Shown: positions 1 to 8,345 of the stretch, piece after piece
How positions within the stretch are numbered: position 1 is the first letter of the stretch
Layout: each line of letters begins with the position of its first letter
Origin: Gemmatimonadaceae bacterium
GTDB lineage: Bacteria; Gemmatimonadota; Gemmatimonadetes; Gemmatimonadales; Gemmatimonadaceae
DNA length: 64,000 bases
Direction: 5' to 3'
NCBI GenBank assembly: GCA_035533015.1
Contig: DATLUQ010000015.1
Coordinates: 1 to 64,000 of the forward strand
The notes under the pieces: model-generated
Databases searched by the model: none
Seen by the model: the letters and a program-made list of their open reading frames with translations, nothing else
Told to the model about the DNA's origin: nothing
Translations under genes and position numbers: made by a program

Positions 1-330
1 GCGAACGAGACCCGGCTCGTTCTGGTTGGCCGGAAGCTGGAGGTTGCCCGCGACCATCTGGTCGAAAGGCAGCGCCGCGGCGGTCGCGGCCGTGAAGCCG
101 AGCGCCATCCAAGCGTCGCGCCGCGTGAACAACGGCGGGGATGCGGCCGCGCGGAGCGCGTCGACCGAATCGGTCGTGTCGGCGCCGACCACCGTCTGCG
201 CGGCCGCCCGCGCCGCCGGGAAGCCAACGGCCGCCACCGTCAACAGCGTACGACGGGCCCATCCACTGCACGCCAGCACGAAGCCAGTCCTGGATCGAGG
301 AATTCGGGGAGCCACACGGGGATCCCGCAT
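1..330 (-). CDS. PAP2-like secreted/membrane protein, N-terminal part (cut by window edge)
   Basis: The reading frame is open for 110 codons from an ATG at 330 to the left edge, so only the N-terminus is present. Residues about 14-45 form a signal peptide: a basic start, a hydrophobic stretch and an AAAQ end. After it comes LFTRRDAWMALGFTAATAA followed by LPFDQMVAGNLQ. By memory this resembles the start of PAP2-family phosphatases that have an 'LFTRRDAW...PLD..IA..LQ' stretch before the catalytic core. The catalytic motifs would lie outside the window, so the family is an inference. The gene is divergent from the cupredoxin lipoprotein that starts at 522. Confidence 0.45.
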   Translation of the reverse strand, partial: MRDPRVAPRIPRSRTGFVLACSGWARRTLLTVAAVGFPAARAAAQTVVGADTTDSVDALRAAASPPLFTRRDAWMALGFTAATAAALPFDQMVAGNLQLPANQNEPGLVR

Positions 331-435
331 CACGTCGCAGGTCAGACCCCAGCGCCCGTCTGCGGTTCCTGCGACGTCACAACTTGCGGACCAAGCCCCG
401 CACCGTCAACGGCGCGCGAGCGCTCAGGACGCCCA

Positions 436-464
436 TTGACGCGCGGCCCGATCTGCGCGATTGT
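436..464 (+). promoter_or_regulatory. Candidate sigma70-type promoter for the cupredoxin lipoprotein
   Basis: A -35-like TTGACG (436-441) is followed after 17 nt by GATTGT (459-464), which matches TATAAT at three positions. The expected transcription start would lie about 50 nt upstream of the ATG at 522, in front of a good ribosome site (GGAGG at 510-514). Spacing and the -35 are good and the -10 is weak. Confidence 0.4.
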
Positions 465-521
465 CTCCGGTCTTCCAGCCCCCCCGGCCCCATCCCCACC
501 ATTTTTTTCGGAGGTCACGCC

Positions 522-1364
522 ATGCGAGTCCCCTTCCCGCTCGCTGCACTCGCTGCCACTTTGACCGTGGCCGCGGCGTGCACCAAGAAGGACCAGACCC
601 CCCCGCCGCCCCCGGTGGCCGCCGCACCCACGGTCGTCACCGTCCATGCCAAAGACTTCGCGTACCAGGCCCCGGATTCGGTTCCCGCGGGCTACGTGGC
701 GTTCACGCTAGTCAACGACGGGCCGGGGATTCACCACGGCACGATCATACGCCTGGACAGCGGCAAGACGGCCACCGACCTCGTGACCGCCCTCGCGCAC
801 CCCGGTCCCATGCCCGCTTGGGCCGTGGCCTTGGGGGGGCCGAACGCACCCGCGCCCGGCGCGTCGTCCAACGGCACGGTGCTGCTTACGCCCGGCAATT
901 ACGTGATGTTGTGCTTCGTGGACGTGCCAGGCGGCGTGCCCCATTTCATGAAAGGCATGTTTCACCCATTCGTCGTCACGCCGAGCACGGTCGCCACCGC
1001 AGCGCCCGCGGCTGACGACTCGATCACCCTCGTGGACTACACCTTCCAATTCGCCAAACCCCTGAGCACCGGCCACCACACGTTCGCCATCACCAACGGC
1101 GGCACGCAGCCCCACGAACTCGAGATGGTGAAGCTCGCCCCGGGAAAGACCGCCAACGATCTGCTCGCCTGGCTCAACAAGCCCGAAGGTCCGCCGCCGG
1201 GCGACCCGCTCGGTGGGGCGGCGCTTGAGGCCCCCGGCAATACCACGTACTACTCGGCCGATCTGACGGCAGGCAACTACCTGCTCATCTGCTTCGTGCC
1301 CGACGCGAAGGACGGCAAGCCGCACTTCATGCACGGGATGATGCAGACGATAACGTTGAATTAG
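522..1364 (+). CDS. Lipoprotein with two tandem cupredoxin-like domains
   Basis: The 280-residue product starts at the ATG preceded by GGAGG (nine-base spacing); the open frame upstream of it is non-coding. A lipoprotein signal ends in VAAAC with Cys20 as the lipidated residue, followed by a Pro-rich linker. Two similar halves follow (about 38-155 and 165-280). Each has an early His (IHHG; QPHE), a Cys in a hydrophobic strand (VMLCFVD; LLICFVP) and a late His/Met pair (PHFMKGM; PHFMHGM). The His...Cys...His...Met order is that of type 1 copper sites, though the Cys-His spacing is longer than in plastocyanin. The likely role is periplasmic copper binding or electron transfer at a membrane anchor. 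No oxidoreductase partner lies next to it, so the redox role is inferred. Confidence 0.65.
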   Translation: MRVPFPLAALAATLTVAAACTKKDQTPPPPPVAAAPTVVTVHAKDFAYQAPDSVPAGYVAFTLVNDGPGIHHGTIIRLDSGKTATDLVTALAHPGPMPAWAVALGGPNAPAPGASSNGTVLLTPGNYVMLCFVDVPGGVPHFMKGMFHPFVVTPSTVATAAPAADDSITLVDYTFQFAKPLSTGHHTFAITNGGTQPHELEMVKLAPGKTANDLLAWLNKPEGPPPGDPLGGAALEAPGNTTYYSADLTAGNYLLICFVPDAKDGKPHFMHGMMQTITLN

Positions 1365-1470
1365 CTGAGTCGCGCAGGCCCACTCTCCGGACGAGCCGAG
1401 CCCGGGGAGTGGCCATGCGCCGCGCCATCTCGGGCTGGAACCCGGCGGCGTACGATCCGTACGGTTGGCT

Positions 1471-2202
1471 ATGCCAATCCAGGCGCCAGCCCCCAACAAC
1501 CCGTCAGGACTGCCGACGCAGATCGTGGTCCCAGGACCGAACGGCGCACCGGTAACCGTGCCCGTTCCCATGACACGGTCCGAAGTGCGCGCGCTCGTCG
1601 CACGCCGCGGTGAACTCAGCACGCAGCTCGCCTCGGCGCAGCACCGACGCGACGCGCTCGCCCGGCAACTTCAGGATCCCGGCGCGGTGGACCGCGCGGG
1701 GCTGCAAGCCCAGGTGACCTTTCTCGATAGCCGCATCCTCGGCATCGAGACGGACATTGCCGAGAACGGGAAGGCGCTGGCGAGCATTCCCGCGAACTTC
1801 CGCCAGACGACCGCGGCACCCCCGATCATCGGATCGATCGACGAGGGCCTTGTCCGCGACGTGACGGGGTTGATCGCCGTGGCGATGCTGATCCCATTCG
1901 CCTTGTTGTGGGTCCGCCGGCTCTGGCGGCGCGACCGGGAGCGCGTCGTGGTCGGGATCAGCCCGGACCGCTGGGAGGACGGCCTCGCCCGCATGGAGCG
2001 ACTGGAATCCGCTGTCGGGGCCATCGCCGTTGAAGTGGAGCGCGTCGCGGAAGGCCAACGATTCATCACCCACGTGCTAGCGGAACGCGCGCCGGCCGGG
2101 CTGCGCGACGGCGAGGCCCCGTTCGAGCCCATCATGGCGCGCCAGCCAGACGCGGCGACTCGGCCCGACGACGATCGCGGCAGACGCATGACGGGACGTT
2201 GA
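1471..2202 (+). CDS. Membrane protein of unknown function with N-terminal coiled coil
   Basis: The product has about 243 residues. The N-terminal 30 residues are rich in Pro, Asn and Val. A charged heptad-like helix follows (about 32-100, containing RSEVRALVARRGELSTQL), then one transmembrane segment (about 128-148, LIAVAMLIPFALLWV) with a basic Arg-rich flank on its cytoplasmic side, then a second helical segment and a disordered acidic/basic tail. There is no Shine-Dalgarno sequence. A TACGAT hexamer at 1451-1456 lies just upstream of a TTG at 1465 and this ATG at 1471, so translation may be leaderless from either. No family was recognised. It could be a small scaffold or secretion-associated protein. 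Confidence 0.6.
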   Translation: MPIQAPAPNNPSGLPTQIVVPGPNGAPVTVPVPMTRSEVRALVARRGELSTQLASAQHRRDALARQLQDPGAVDRAGLQAQVTFLDSRILGIETDIAENGKALASIPANFRQTTAAPPIIGSIDEGLVRDVTGLIAVAMLIPFALLWVRRLWRRDRERVVVGISPDRWEDGLARMERLESAVGAIAVEVERVAEGQRFITHVLAERAPAGLRDGEAPFEPIMARQPDAATRPDDDRGRRMTGR

Positions 2203-2217
2203 ACGGCGCGTTACATT
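2188..2217 (+). promoter_or_regulatory. Candidate promoter (ATGACG-N18-TACATT)
   Basis: A TACATT hexamer (2212-2217) has an ATGACG hexamer (2188-2193, four matches to TTGACA) 18 nt upstream. Transcription would start near 2224, giving an 84 nt leader before the lipoprotein ATG at 2308. A GTG at 2224 is in frame, but using it would put 28 residues ahead of the lipoprotein signal, which is unlikely. Confidence 0.35.
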
Positions 2218-2307
2218 TGCGGTGTGGCGAAAGCGCCTAGCTGCCCAACGCCTGGCTCCGTTGTGTACGAACCCCTAGTGCGTGCTCCCCCCGCCGGAGA
2301 CCACCCC

Positions 2308-2862
2308 ATGCATCGCCTCTTTCGAGCGACCGCCTTCGGCATCGTCGGCCTTTCGGCGTTCGCCTGCGGCCCACGCCCCGAAGAAGCGTACGTGCGCGGG
2401 CAAGGCCTCGCCGTGGCCGAACTGCCGGTTCGCGACCAGGTGGCGATCTACCAGGAAGCCGTCGGCGGCGCCTTCACCGTGGGCGATCCGTCGCTCTACC
2501 TACTGCTCAATCCCCGCTTCCTGCCCCGCACGGCGGGGCTGGCGGGCGGCGAACCGCTGGGGCCGGCGCTGCGCAACGGACTACTCGACAGCCGCATCGT
2601 GCAGGGCACGTGCGAACCGGCGGTCGCGAAGGGCTCGTTCACGGTGGCGCACTGCCGGGCGCCGCTGGCCGGCTACGTCGTGCGGTTTTCGCAGATCCTG
2701 CGCCTCCCGGCGGACACGATGGAGGTGTACCTCGTCGTGCAACGCTATTCGACACCCACCAGCGTCGGAATCTCACGGCTGCAGTTCGAGCGCGTGTACA
2801 AAGTGGTCAAGCACGCCAGCGGGTGGGACGCCGTAGCCGAGGGGCGCATCGAGACCCCTTGA
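2308..2862 (+). CDS. Small lipoprotein of unknown function
   Basis: The product has 184 residues. The ATG has a GGAG about nine bases upstream and opens a clean lipoprotein signal (basic n-region, hydrophobic core, LSAFAC with Cys20). The mature part is a compact alpha/beta-looking domain without transmembrane segments. It contains two further cysteines (GTCEP and AHCRAP, about 15 residues apart) that could form a disulfide in the periplasm. The C-terminus (LQFERVYKVVKHASGWDAVA) reads like paired beta strands. I do not recognise the family. It is an isolated plus-strand gene between the coiled-coil membrane protein and a small two-helix protein. Confidence 0.65.
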   Translation: MHRLFRATAFGIVGLSAFACGPRPEEAYVRGQGLAVAELPVRDQVAIYQEAVGGAFTVGDPSLYLLLNPRFLPRTAGLAGGEPLGPALRNGLLDSRIVQGTCEPAVAKGSFTVAHCRAPLAGYVVRFSQILRLPADTMEVYLVVQRYSTPTSVGISRLQFERVYKVVKHASGWDAVAEGRIETP

Positions 2863-2969
2863 GGCCCTGTCGCGGCGGCGAGCGCCGGGGGATCCGCCCG
2901 GGGGTTGCGAAACTCAGCGGCCGGGTGAACTCGTAGGGAGATCGTTCCCCTCTCGCGGAGTGCTGCCCC

Positions 2970-3179
2970 ATGATTGCCGCCCTGTTGCGTCTGTTCGCCC
3001 TGCGTCCGTTCTTCACGATGGCGATCCTGGGTATTCCCGTGGTCCTGCTGATTGCCGTGGGGCTGTTCACGATCCTGGCGCTCAAGTTCATCGTGTTCGT
3101 CGTGCTGCCCGTCGCGCTGGTGGTGTGGTTCATACGGCGGGTGTTCCGCCCTATCCCACCGCCCGCTTCCGCCGACTGA
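2970..3179 (+). CDS. 69-residue membrane protein
   Basis: Almost the whole protein is hydrophobic. Two closely spaced transmembrane segments (about 15-35 and 38-60) are bounded by an Arg before the first and an RRVFRP stretch after the second, giving a hairpin with both ends in the cytoplasm. A CGGAG element lies upstream of the ATG. Its last 29 bases overlap the 3' end of the convergent ABC permease gene on the other strand. No function can be assigned; the hydropathy pattern and the ribosome site support a real small gene. Confidence 0.55.
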   Translation: MIAALLRLFALRPFFTMAILGIPVVLLIAVGLFTILALKFIVFVVLPVALVVWFIRRVFRPIPPPASAD

Positions 3180-4107
3180 TCTCGTCGCCGATCACCGCCA
3201 GTACGATCACCACGCCGAGCGCGATCTTCTGCACGTAGGGATCGACGTTCGCGAGATTGAGTCCGTTGGTGAGCACGCCGATGAACACCGTGCCCCACAG
3301 CGTGCCGGCAATCGTGCCGCGCCCGCCGAACAGCGACGCCCCGCCCACGACCACCGCGGCGATGACGTCCAGTTCATACTGTTGCCCCGCATTGGGTACG
3401 CCGGCACCCAGCCGCGACGCCAGCGTGAGCCCGCCGATGCCGGCAAGCGCGCCGTTGAGCACGTACACCCACCAGATCACCCGCTTGGTATCGACCCCGG
3501 CCAGCCAGGCCGCCTCGGTGTTGCCACCGATGGCGTAGATGTGTCGCCCGAACACCGTGCGGCGCAGCACGAATGATCCGACGAGCATCACAGCCGCCAT
3601 CACCAACACCGGGGCCGGGACGCCGAGCACGACCGAGCCGCCCAGCGCGCCGAACGACGACGGCAGGTCGCCAATGCTCCGTCCACTCGACACGATGAAC
3701 GCGGCGCCTCGCGCAACGGTGAGCATGGCCAGCGTCGAGACGAACGCCGGAACCTGCAGATAGGCGGTGAGGGTGCCGTTCACCACGCCGGTGGCGGTAC
3801 CGACGAGCACGGCCACGACCAGGGCGGCCGTGGCCGGCATCACCCCATGCGCGGCGGCCATGGCGCCGGTCACGCCGGTGAGCGCCACCACCGATCCGAC
3901 CGAGAGGTCGATGCCCGCGGTGAGGATCACCGCCGTCATCCCCACGGCGAGGATGCCCGTGACGGCGATGCTGAGCGCGATGTTCACCGCGTTTCCGATC
4001 GAGAAGAAGCGCGGGGCGATCGCGGCGAACACCCCCACTTCGGCGAGGGTGGCCACGACCAGCATGTAGTCGGTAAGGCGCTGCCAGCGCACGGTGGGGC
4101 GGGTCAT
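3151..4107 (-). CDS. Sugar-type ABC importer, permease subunit (RbsC-like)
   Basis: The product has 318 residues with about eight to ten hydrophobic segments. It carries the family hallmark region TAGIDLSVGSVVALTGV near residue 60 and GGNTEAAWLAGV with VVGGASLFGGRGT further on, typical of BPD_transp_2 permeases for ribose, xylose, galactose and related sugars. It forms the membrane channel of the importer encoded with the next two genes. The start was set at MTRPTVRW, whose ATG overlaps the TGA of the ATPase gene by four bases; the open frame upstream of it is an artefact. The substrate is unknown because no kinase, isomerase or regulator gene accompanies the set. Confidence 0.92.
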   Translation of the reverse strand: MTRPTVRWQRLTDYMLVVATLAEVGVFAAIAPRFFSIGNAVNIALSIAVTGILAVGMTAVILTAGIDLSVGSVVALTGVTGAMAAAHGVMPATAALVVAVLVGTATGVVNGTLTAYLQVPAFVSTLAMLTVARGAAFIVSSGRSIGDLPSSFGALGGSVVLGVPAPVLVMAAVMLVGSFVLRRTVFGRHIYAIGGNTEAAWLAGVDTKRVIWWVYVLNGALAGIGGLTLASRLGAGVPNAGQQYELDVIAAVVVGGASLFGGRGTIAGTLWGTVFIGVLTNGLNLANVDPYVQKIALGVVIVLAVIGDEISRRKRAVG

Positions 4108-5591
4108 GCCGCCGCACTCTCGCCGAGGATGAGCGCGGCCACGCGATCGGGGGTGGCATCGGCGCGCGCCAATTCGCCCACGACGCGGCCGTCGCGCATG
4201 GCGAACAGCCGGTCGGCCATGCCGAGGGCTTCGGGCAGATCGGAGGATATCATCAGGATGGCGGCGCCCTCGTCGGCCAGGCGGCGCATGAGGGCGTAGA
4301 TCTCGGCTTTGGCGCCCACGTCGATGCCCCGGGTCGGTTCGTCGAACAGCAGCACGCGCGCGTGGCGCAGCATCCAGCGAGCGAGGACCACCTTCTGCTG
4401 GTTGCCCCCCGACAGCTGCTCGACCGGGCGGTCCAGCGACGGGGTGCGGACGCCGAGGGCCTCGATCCACCGCGCCACTTCCCCCCGCTCGCGCCCCCGG
4501 TCGACCACGCCGTGCCGGGCGAACGCGGGAAGCGACGGCAGTGATACGTTATCTCTAATAGCCGCCGTGAGCACCAGCCCCTGCCGCTTCCGGTCTTCGG
4601 GGAGGAGCGCCACGCCGGCGGTGATCGCCTCGCGGGGCGTGCGCGGCGCGAACGGACGCCCGTCCAGCCACATGCGGCCGTCGCGCCGCGCGGCGGCCCC
4701 GAAGATGGCGCGCGCCAGCTCCGTGCGCCCCGCCCCGACCAGCCCCACCAACCCCACGATCTCGCCGGCGCGGAGGGCGAGCGACGCGCCGCGCACCGGT
4801 CCCGACGTCACCCCCTCCAGTCGCAGGACTTCGGGCCCCGCCACGGTCGCCCCGCGTGGATAGCCCGCTGCCAACTCGCGCCCCACCATCAGGCGCACGA
4901 CGTCGGCGCGGGTCAGCTCGCCCGCCGGCGCCGACGTCACGAGCCGCCCGTCCCTCAGCACCGTGACGCAGCCCGCGATGCGGAAGATCTCGTCGAGTCG
5001 GTGCGAGATGTAGACGACCGCCACGCCCTCATCGCGCAGTTGCGCGATCACGCGAAAGAGAACGTCGGTCTCCTCCTGCGCGAGGATCGCCGTGGGTTCG
5101 TCCATGATCAGCACGCGGGCACGCGCCGCCACGGCCTTGGCGATCTCGGTCATCTGACGCGCCGCCAGCGGCAGCCCGGCCACGCGGGCCCGCGGATCGA
5201 GCCGCCCCTGGCCCAGCCGCTCGAGTACGGCGCGCGCCAGGTGCTCCTGCCGCTCCCGGTCCACCACGCCGCGCCGAGCCGGCTCGGCGCCGAGAAAGAC
5301 GTTCTCGGCTACCGACAGTTCGGGCACCAGGCTCAATTCCTGGTGGATCATGCGGATGCCGGCGCCGTGCGCGGCGTGGGGCGATTCGAAGCGCACGGGT
5401 CGGCCATCGATGACCAACGTGCCGGCGTCCGGTTGCACGGCGCCGGACAGGACTTTCATCAGGGTGGACTTGCCGGCCCCGTTCTCGCCGGCCACGGCGT
5501 GCACTTCGCCGCCGCGCACGGCGATGCTCACGCCGTCCAGCGCCAGCACCCCCGGATAACGCTTGACCAGCGAGCGAGCTTCGAGCTCCAC
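4104..5591 (-). CDS. Sugar-type ABC importer, double-domain ATPase (RbsA-like)
   Basis: The product has 495 residues in two fused nucleotide-binding domains. Domain 1 has Walker A GENGAGKST (about 35-43), an unusual signature LPLAARQMTEIAKA and Walker B VLIMDEPTA. Domain 2 has the degenerate loop GLVGAGRTELARA, the canonical signature LSGGNQQKVVLARW and Walker B VLLFDEPTRGIDVG. This asymmetric pattern is characteristic of RbsA/MglA/XylG ATPases (here MglA is the galactoside ATPase, unrelated to the GTPase at 49.4 kb). It starts with GTG four bases after the binding-protein stop and ends by overlapping the permease ATG, so the three genes form one operon. Full length for the family. Confidence 0.93.
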   Translation of the reverse strand: MELEARSLVKRYPGVLALDGVSIAVRGGEVHAVAGENGAGKSTLMKVLSGAVQPDAGTLVIDGRPVRFESPHAAHGAGIRMIHQELSLVPELSVAENVFLGAEPARRGVVDRERQEHLARAVLERLGQGRLDPRARVAGLPLAARQMTEIAKAVAARARVLIMDEPTAILAQEETDVLFRVIAQLRDEGVAVVYISHRLDEIFRIAGCVTVLRDGRLVTSAPAGELTRADVVRLMVGRELAAGYPRGATVAGPEVLRLEGVTSGPVRGASLALRAGEIVGLVGLVGAGRTELARAIFGAAARRDGRMWLDGRPFAPRTPREAITAGVALLPEDRKRQGLVLTAAIRDNVSLPSLPAFARHGVVDRGRERGEVARWIEALGVRTPSLDRPVEQLSGGNQQKVVLARWMLRHARVLLFDEPTRGIDVGAKAEIYALMRRLADEGAAILMISSDLPEALGMADRLFAMRDGRVVGELARADATPDRVAALILGESAAA

Positions 5592-5595
5592 GCGC

Positions 5596-6555
5596 CTACG
5601 GCTTGGTGCCGGCTGCCATGGCGCGCACCGAATCGGCGTCGACGATGCGCACCGGCACGGCGATCCGCGCCGGCGGTGCCTTGCCGGCCAGAAAGTCCGC
5701 GATGGCGTCGATGGTCTCCTCGCCGATTACCTTGGGCTGCTGCGCCACGTCGGCCTTGAGTTGCGTGCCGCCGGCAATGGCGCGTTGGGCTTCGGCGCCG
5801 GCGTCGTAGCCGACGATGACGAGCTTGGCGTGGTGGGACTCCGCGCTGGACAGCGCGCCGAGCGCCGACTCATCGTTGATGGCGAAGATCGCGTCGAGAT
5901 GCGGGTGGGCCTGCAGCATGTCGTCGGTCGCTTTGAGCGCGTGGTCGCGGGTCCCCGATCCATTAAGATCGGCCACCAGATGGATGTTGGGATGCGCGCT
6001 GAGGGCGTCCTTGAACCCGCTTTCGCGATCGATCGTGGACTGCACGTCTGGTTCCCCGATGATGCCAACGTTGCCCTTGTCGCCGATCAGCTTGGCGATG
6101 TACTCGGCAGCCAACCGACCGCCGGCCACGTTGTCGGAGGCGACGTGTGACACCACCTGGCCGCCGTCAGCCGCGATGTCCGCGGTGAACACCGGGATCT
6201 TGGCCGCGTTCGCGCGCTCGATGGCCGGCCCTATCCCCTTGGAATCGACGGGGCAGACCACGATCGCGTCCACATGCTGCACGATGAAGTCGTCGATCTG
6301 CGACTGTTGCTTGGCCAGATCACGGTCGCCCGAGTTGAGGACGATCCTGTAGCCGTGCGCCTGGGCGGCCTGGCGAAGGCCGGCTTCGAGTTGCCGGTAG
6401 AACTCGTCCTCGCGCGTGAGCAACGAGACCCCGATGGTCTTTCCGGAGGCGCCGGCGGTCTTGGTGCCGGCTCGACGACAGCCCCACGGCGCCAACGCCA
6501 CGAGGGCCAACAACGCGCTCGCCAGTGGGCGGTAGCGCGATCGAATTGCGGACAT
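5596..6555 (-). CDS. Sugar-type ABC importer, lipid-anchored substrate-binding protein (RbsB-like)
   Basis: The product has about 319 residues. A lipoprotein signal ends in APWGC (Cys26). The mature part is a periplasmic-binding protein of the LacI/RbsB fold: IGVSLLTREDEFYRQLEAGL begins lobe 1, VDAIVVCPVDSKGIGPAI is the typical hinge-side strand, and ASDNVAGGRLAAEYI and IFAINDESALGAL are family-typical. It captures the substrate for the permease/ATPase pair downstream. The ATG was chosen; a GTG 12 bases upstream is in frame and equally possible, since neither has a strong ribosome site. It is the first gene of the operon. Sugar specificity cannot be read from the sequence. Confidence 0.9.
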   Translation of the reverse strand: MSAIRSRYRPLASALLALVALAPWGCRRAGTKTAGASGKTIGVSLLTREDEFYRQLEAGLRQAAQAHGYRIVLNSGDRDLAKQQSQIDDFIVQHVDAIVVCPVDSKGIGPAIERANAAKIPVFTADIAADGGQVVSHVASDNVAGGRLAAEYIAKLIGDKGNVGIIGEPDVQSTIDRESGFKDALSAHPNIHLVADLNGSGTRDHALKATDDMLQAHPHLDAIFAINDESALGALSSAESHHAKLVIVGYDAGAEAQRAIAGGTQLKADVAQQPKVIGEETIDAIADFLAGKAPPARIAVPVRIVDADSVRAMAAGTKP

Positions 6556-6622
6556 GCGGGAGTTCACCGTTGAAAGAGGAACGCGCTGGGAAGCTTGCCA
6601 CGCGTACCCTCAATCTGCAAGC

Positions 6623-7831
6623 TCACGGCATGTGCGCTCGGATGGTCGCCGGCACGCGGCTCGCAGTGTGGAGATCGGCCGACGGCTGGTCAGCCGCGGT
6701 GGCCGCCATGAGTATGCGCAACAGCCTGCTGAAGTTGGCCTGCGCGTGATACACGTTCCAGCGGTTGTTGACGTTGAGCGCCGACGGCCAGATGTGGAGC
6801 ATGTCATTGCGCGCATCGTAGCGCAGTGCGCCCCGGTACCACGTGCGGATACCAAGTCTCTTGGCAGCCGCCATCGCGCGCCACAGAATCGGCACGGGGA
6901 AGACGCGCCACTTCAGGCCGTTGGGGCTGATGGCGAGCCACAGGTCGTTGGACGCGCAGTCGGAGGTGCTCGGGTGGCTGGCCAGCAGGGCGACGAATCC
7001 GGCTCCCCGCGGGAGCGCGGTCACGTCCATGTGCCAGATGGCAAAGCCCGGCTGCGACATCTGGACGCCGACAGAAGGCGACCAGACGGCGTCCTCGAAC
7101 GCTTGGCCGGGATCCGGACTCGCCGTCCGCATGCGCACGCTGGTCGTGCTCGCGGTGCAGCCGATCCCCGACTTAACGTACCACATGTGGGCGTGGCGCC
7201 CAGCGTCGAATACGACCGCAGGCGAAACTGCGTTGTGGTTCAGTTCACGAAATGCCAGCTTCGGCTCGGTCCAGGTTCGCCCGTCGCCGCTGGACGTTAC
7301 TAGGATATTGTTATACACGCCGTCGACCCGGCGATAGAACGTGACGAGCCTCCCCGTCCCAGGATCGAAGGCCTGGTCGGGATCGGAGTTGTACGCGCCG
7401 ACACCAGGCCAGCCGATGACGGGGTTCCGGACGCCGGTCGGCAGCATCCACGACGTGTCGGATCCCGCGTCGAGGAACGAAGGGTTTTCCCAGGTGGGGT
7501 CGGAGTTGAGGTATGGCGTGTAGGTGATCCAGCACCGCGCGCCGTTCCAGGTGCTGTCGCCGCACGCCACGTCCGGATGGACGGCGTCGGATGCGGCCGA
7601 GAATCCGTCGGGTGGAATGGCGATCTGGGTGAGCGACGGTGAGAATGCGGCCTCGACGCGGGACATGACCGGGGTGAGATCAGGCGTCGTGGTGTCGTTG
7701 GGGATCTTGTCCTGTCCCGGCCGCGCCGGGCCGCGCCCCGCATCGGCGTCGACCCGAACGGCGGTGGGCATTGGACGATCGGTGCAGCCAACCAGCAGGG
7801 CTACGGTGACGATGGCGATCGCGGATCGCAT
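6623..7831 (-). CDS. Lipoprotein with probable beta-propeller, glycosidase/sialidase-like
   Basis: The product has 402 residues with a short lipoprotein signal (LLVGC, Cys16) and a low-complexity linker. The body carries repeated blade-like segments with 'W.nP' and 'S.DG.TW' features, including VTSSGDGRTWTEP and AISPNGLKWRVFP. These resemble the Asp-box (S-x-D-x-G-x-x-W) turns of sialidase or GH43-like five- or six-bladed propellers. Paired cysteines (ACGDSTWNGARCW) suggest a disulfide. Catalytic residues could not be placed, so enzymatic activity is unproven. It lies upstream of the ABC importer on the same strand with about 67 nt between them and might feed it released sugars; that link is only positional. 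Confidence 0.5.
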   Translation of the reverse strand: MRSAIAIVTVALLVGCTDRPMPTAVRVDADAGRGPARPGQDKIPNDTTTPDLTPVMSRVEAAFSPSLTQIAIPPDGFSAASDAVHPDVACGDSTWNGARCWITYTPYLNSDPTWENPSFLDAGSDTSWMLPTGVRNPVIGWPGVGAYNSDPDQAFDPGTGRLVTFYRRVDGVYNNILVTSSGDGRTWTEPKLAFRELNHNAVSPAVVFDAGRHAHMWYVKSGIGCTASTTSVRMRTASPDPGQAFEDAVWSPSVGVQMSQPGFAIWHMDVTALPRGAGFVALLASHPSTSDCASNDLWLAISPNGLKWRVFPVPILWRAMAAAKRLGIRTWYRGALRYDARNDMLHIWPSALNVNNRWNVYHAQANFSRLLRILMAATAADQPSADLHTASRVPATIRAHMP

Positions 7832-8345
7832 GGCGCGCTCGATGTCGGCGTCGACGGTGAGAGCGAGGGGCCGGCGGAAGCGGCGGACGGGGGGATCAGC
7901 CCTGGACGTCGCGCGCCGAAGGTTCGGGAAGCGACGGGAATGTAAGGGGCCAATCGACGGCGCGCAGTAAGGGAGAAGCTCCGCAACCCATTGAATGGGA
8001 GCACGTTGAATATCGTGACTTCAGACCAGTTCGAGAGCCGCAGCACCCGGTACGGCGCGCCGGCCAGACCGGAATCGGACAACGTCCCGACCCCGCCCGA
8101 TCATTAGCGGATCAGGACAACTTGATTACGACTTCATGAATGATGATGCGCTCGACACCGGGGCCTCGCATATTGGCGCCGGGCGGAACCGCGGCTCCGA
8201 TGTGCGGGTCGGCGGCTCCGTGCGAGAAACGATCAGGGCGTTCGCGGTGTCGAACCGTCGCGGTGATGCGACCGGCACCGCCCAGGTATCCGCTGACCGT
8301 GTAAGCAGGCCATTTCCGTCCCCGTACCCTGTCGGTGGAGTCGCT
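7832..8345. other. 514 nt intergenic region between divergent genes
   Basis: This separates the propeller lipoprotein (minus) from the export operon (plus). The only sizeable open frame, on the minus strand at 7801-8082, overlaps the lipoprotein start, has no ribosome site and reads as Pro/Ser/Arg-rich noise. The region should hold promoters for both directions, but I see no convincing -35/-10 pair. A GGTGGAG ribosome site sits just before the ATG at 8346. Confidence 0.5.

Noticed and set aside
7801-8082. 93-codon minus-strand open frame in the gap before the export operon
   Set aside because: It overlaps the lipoprotein start, has no ribosome site, and its second half is Ser/Pro/Arg noise.
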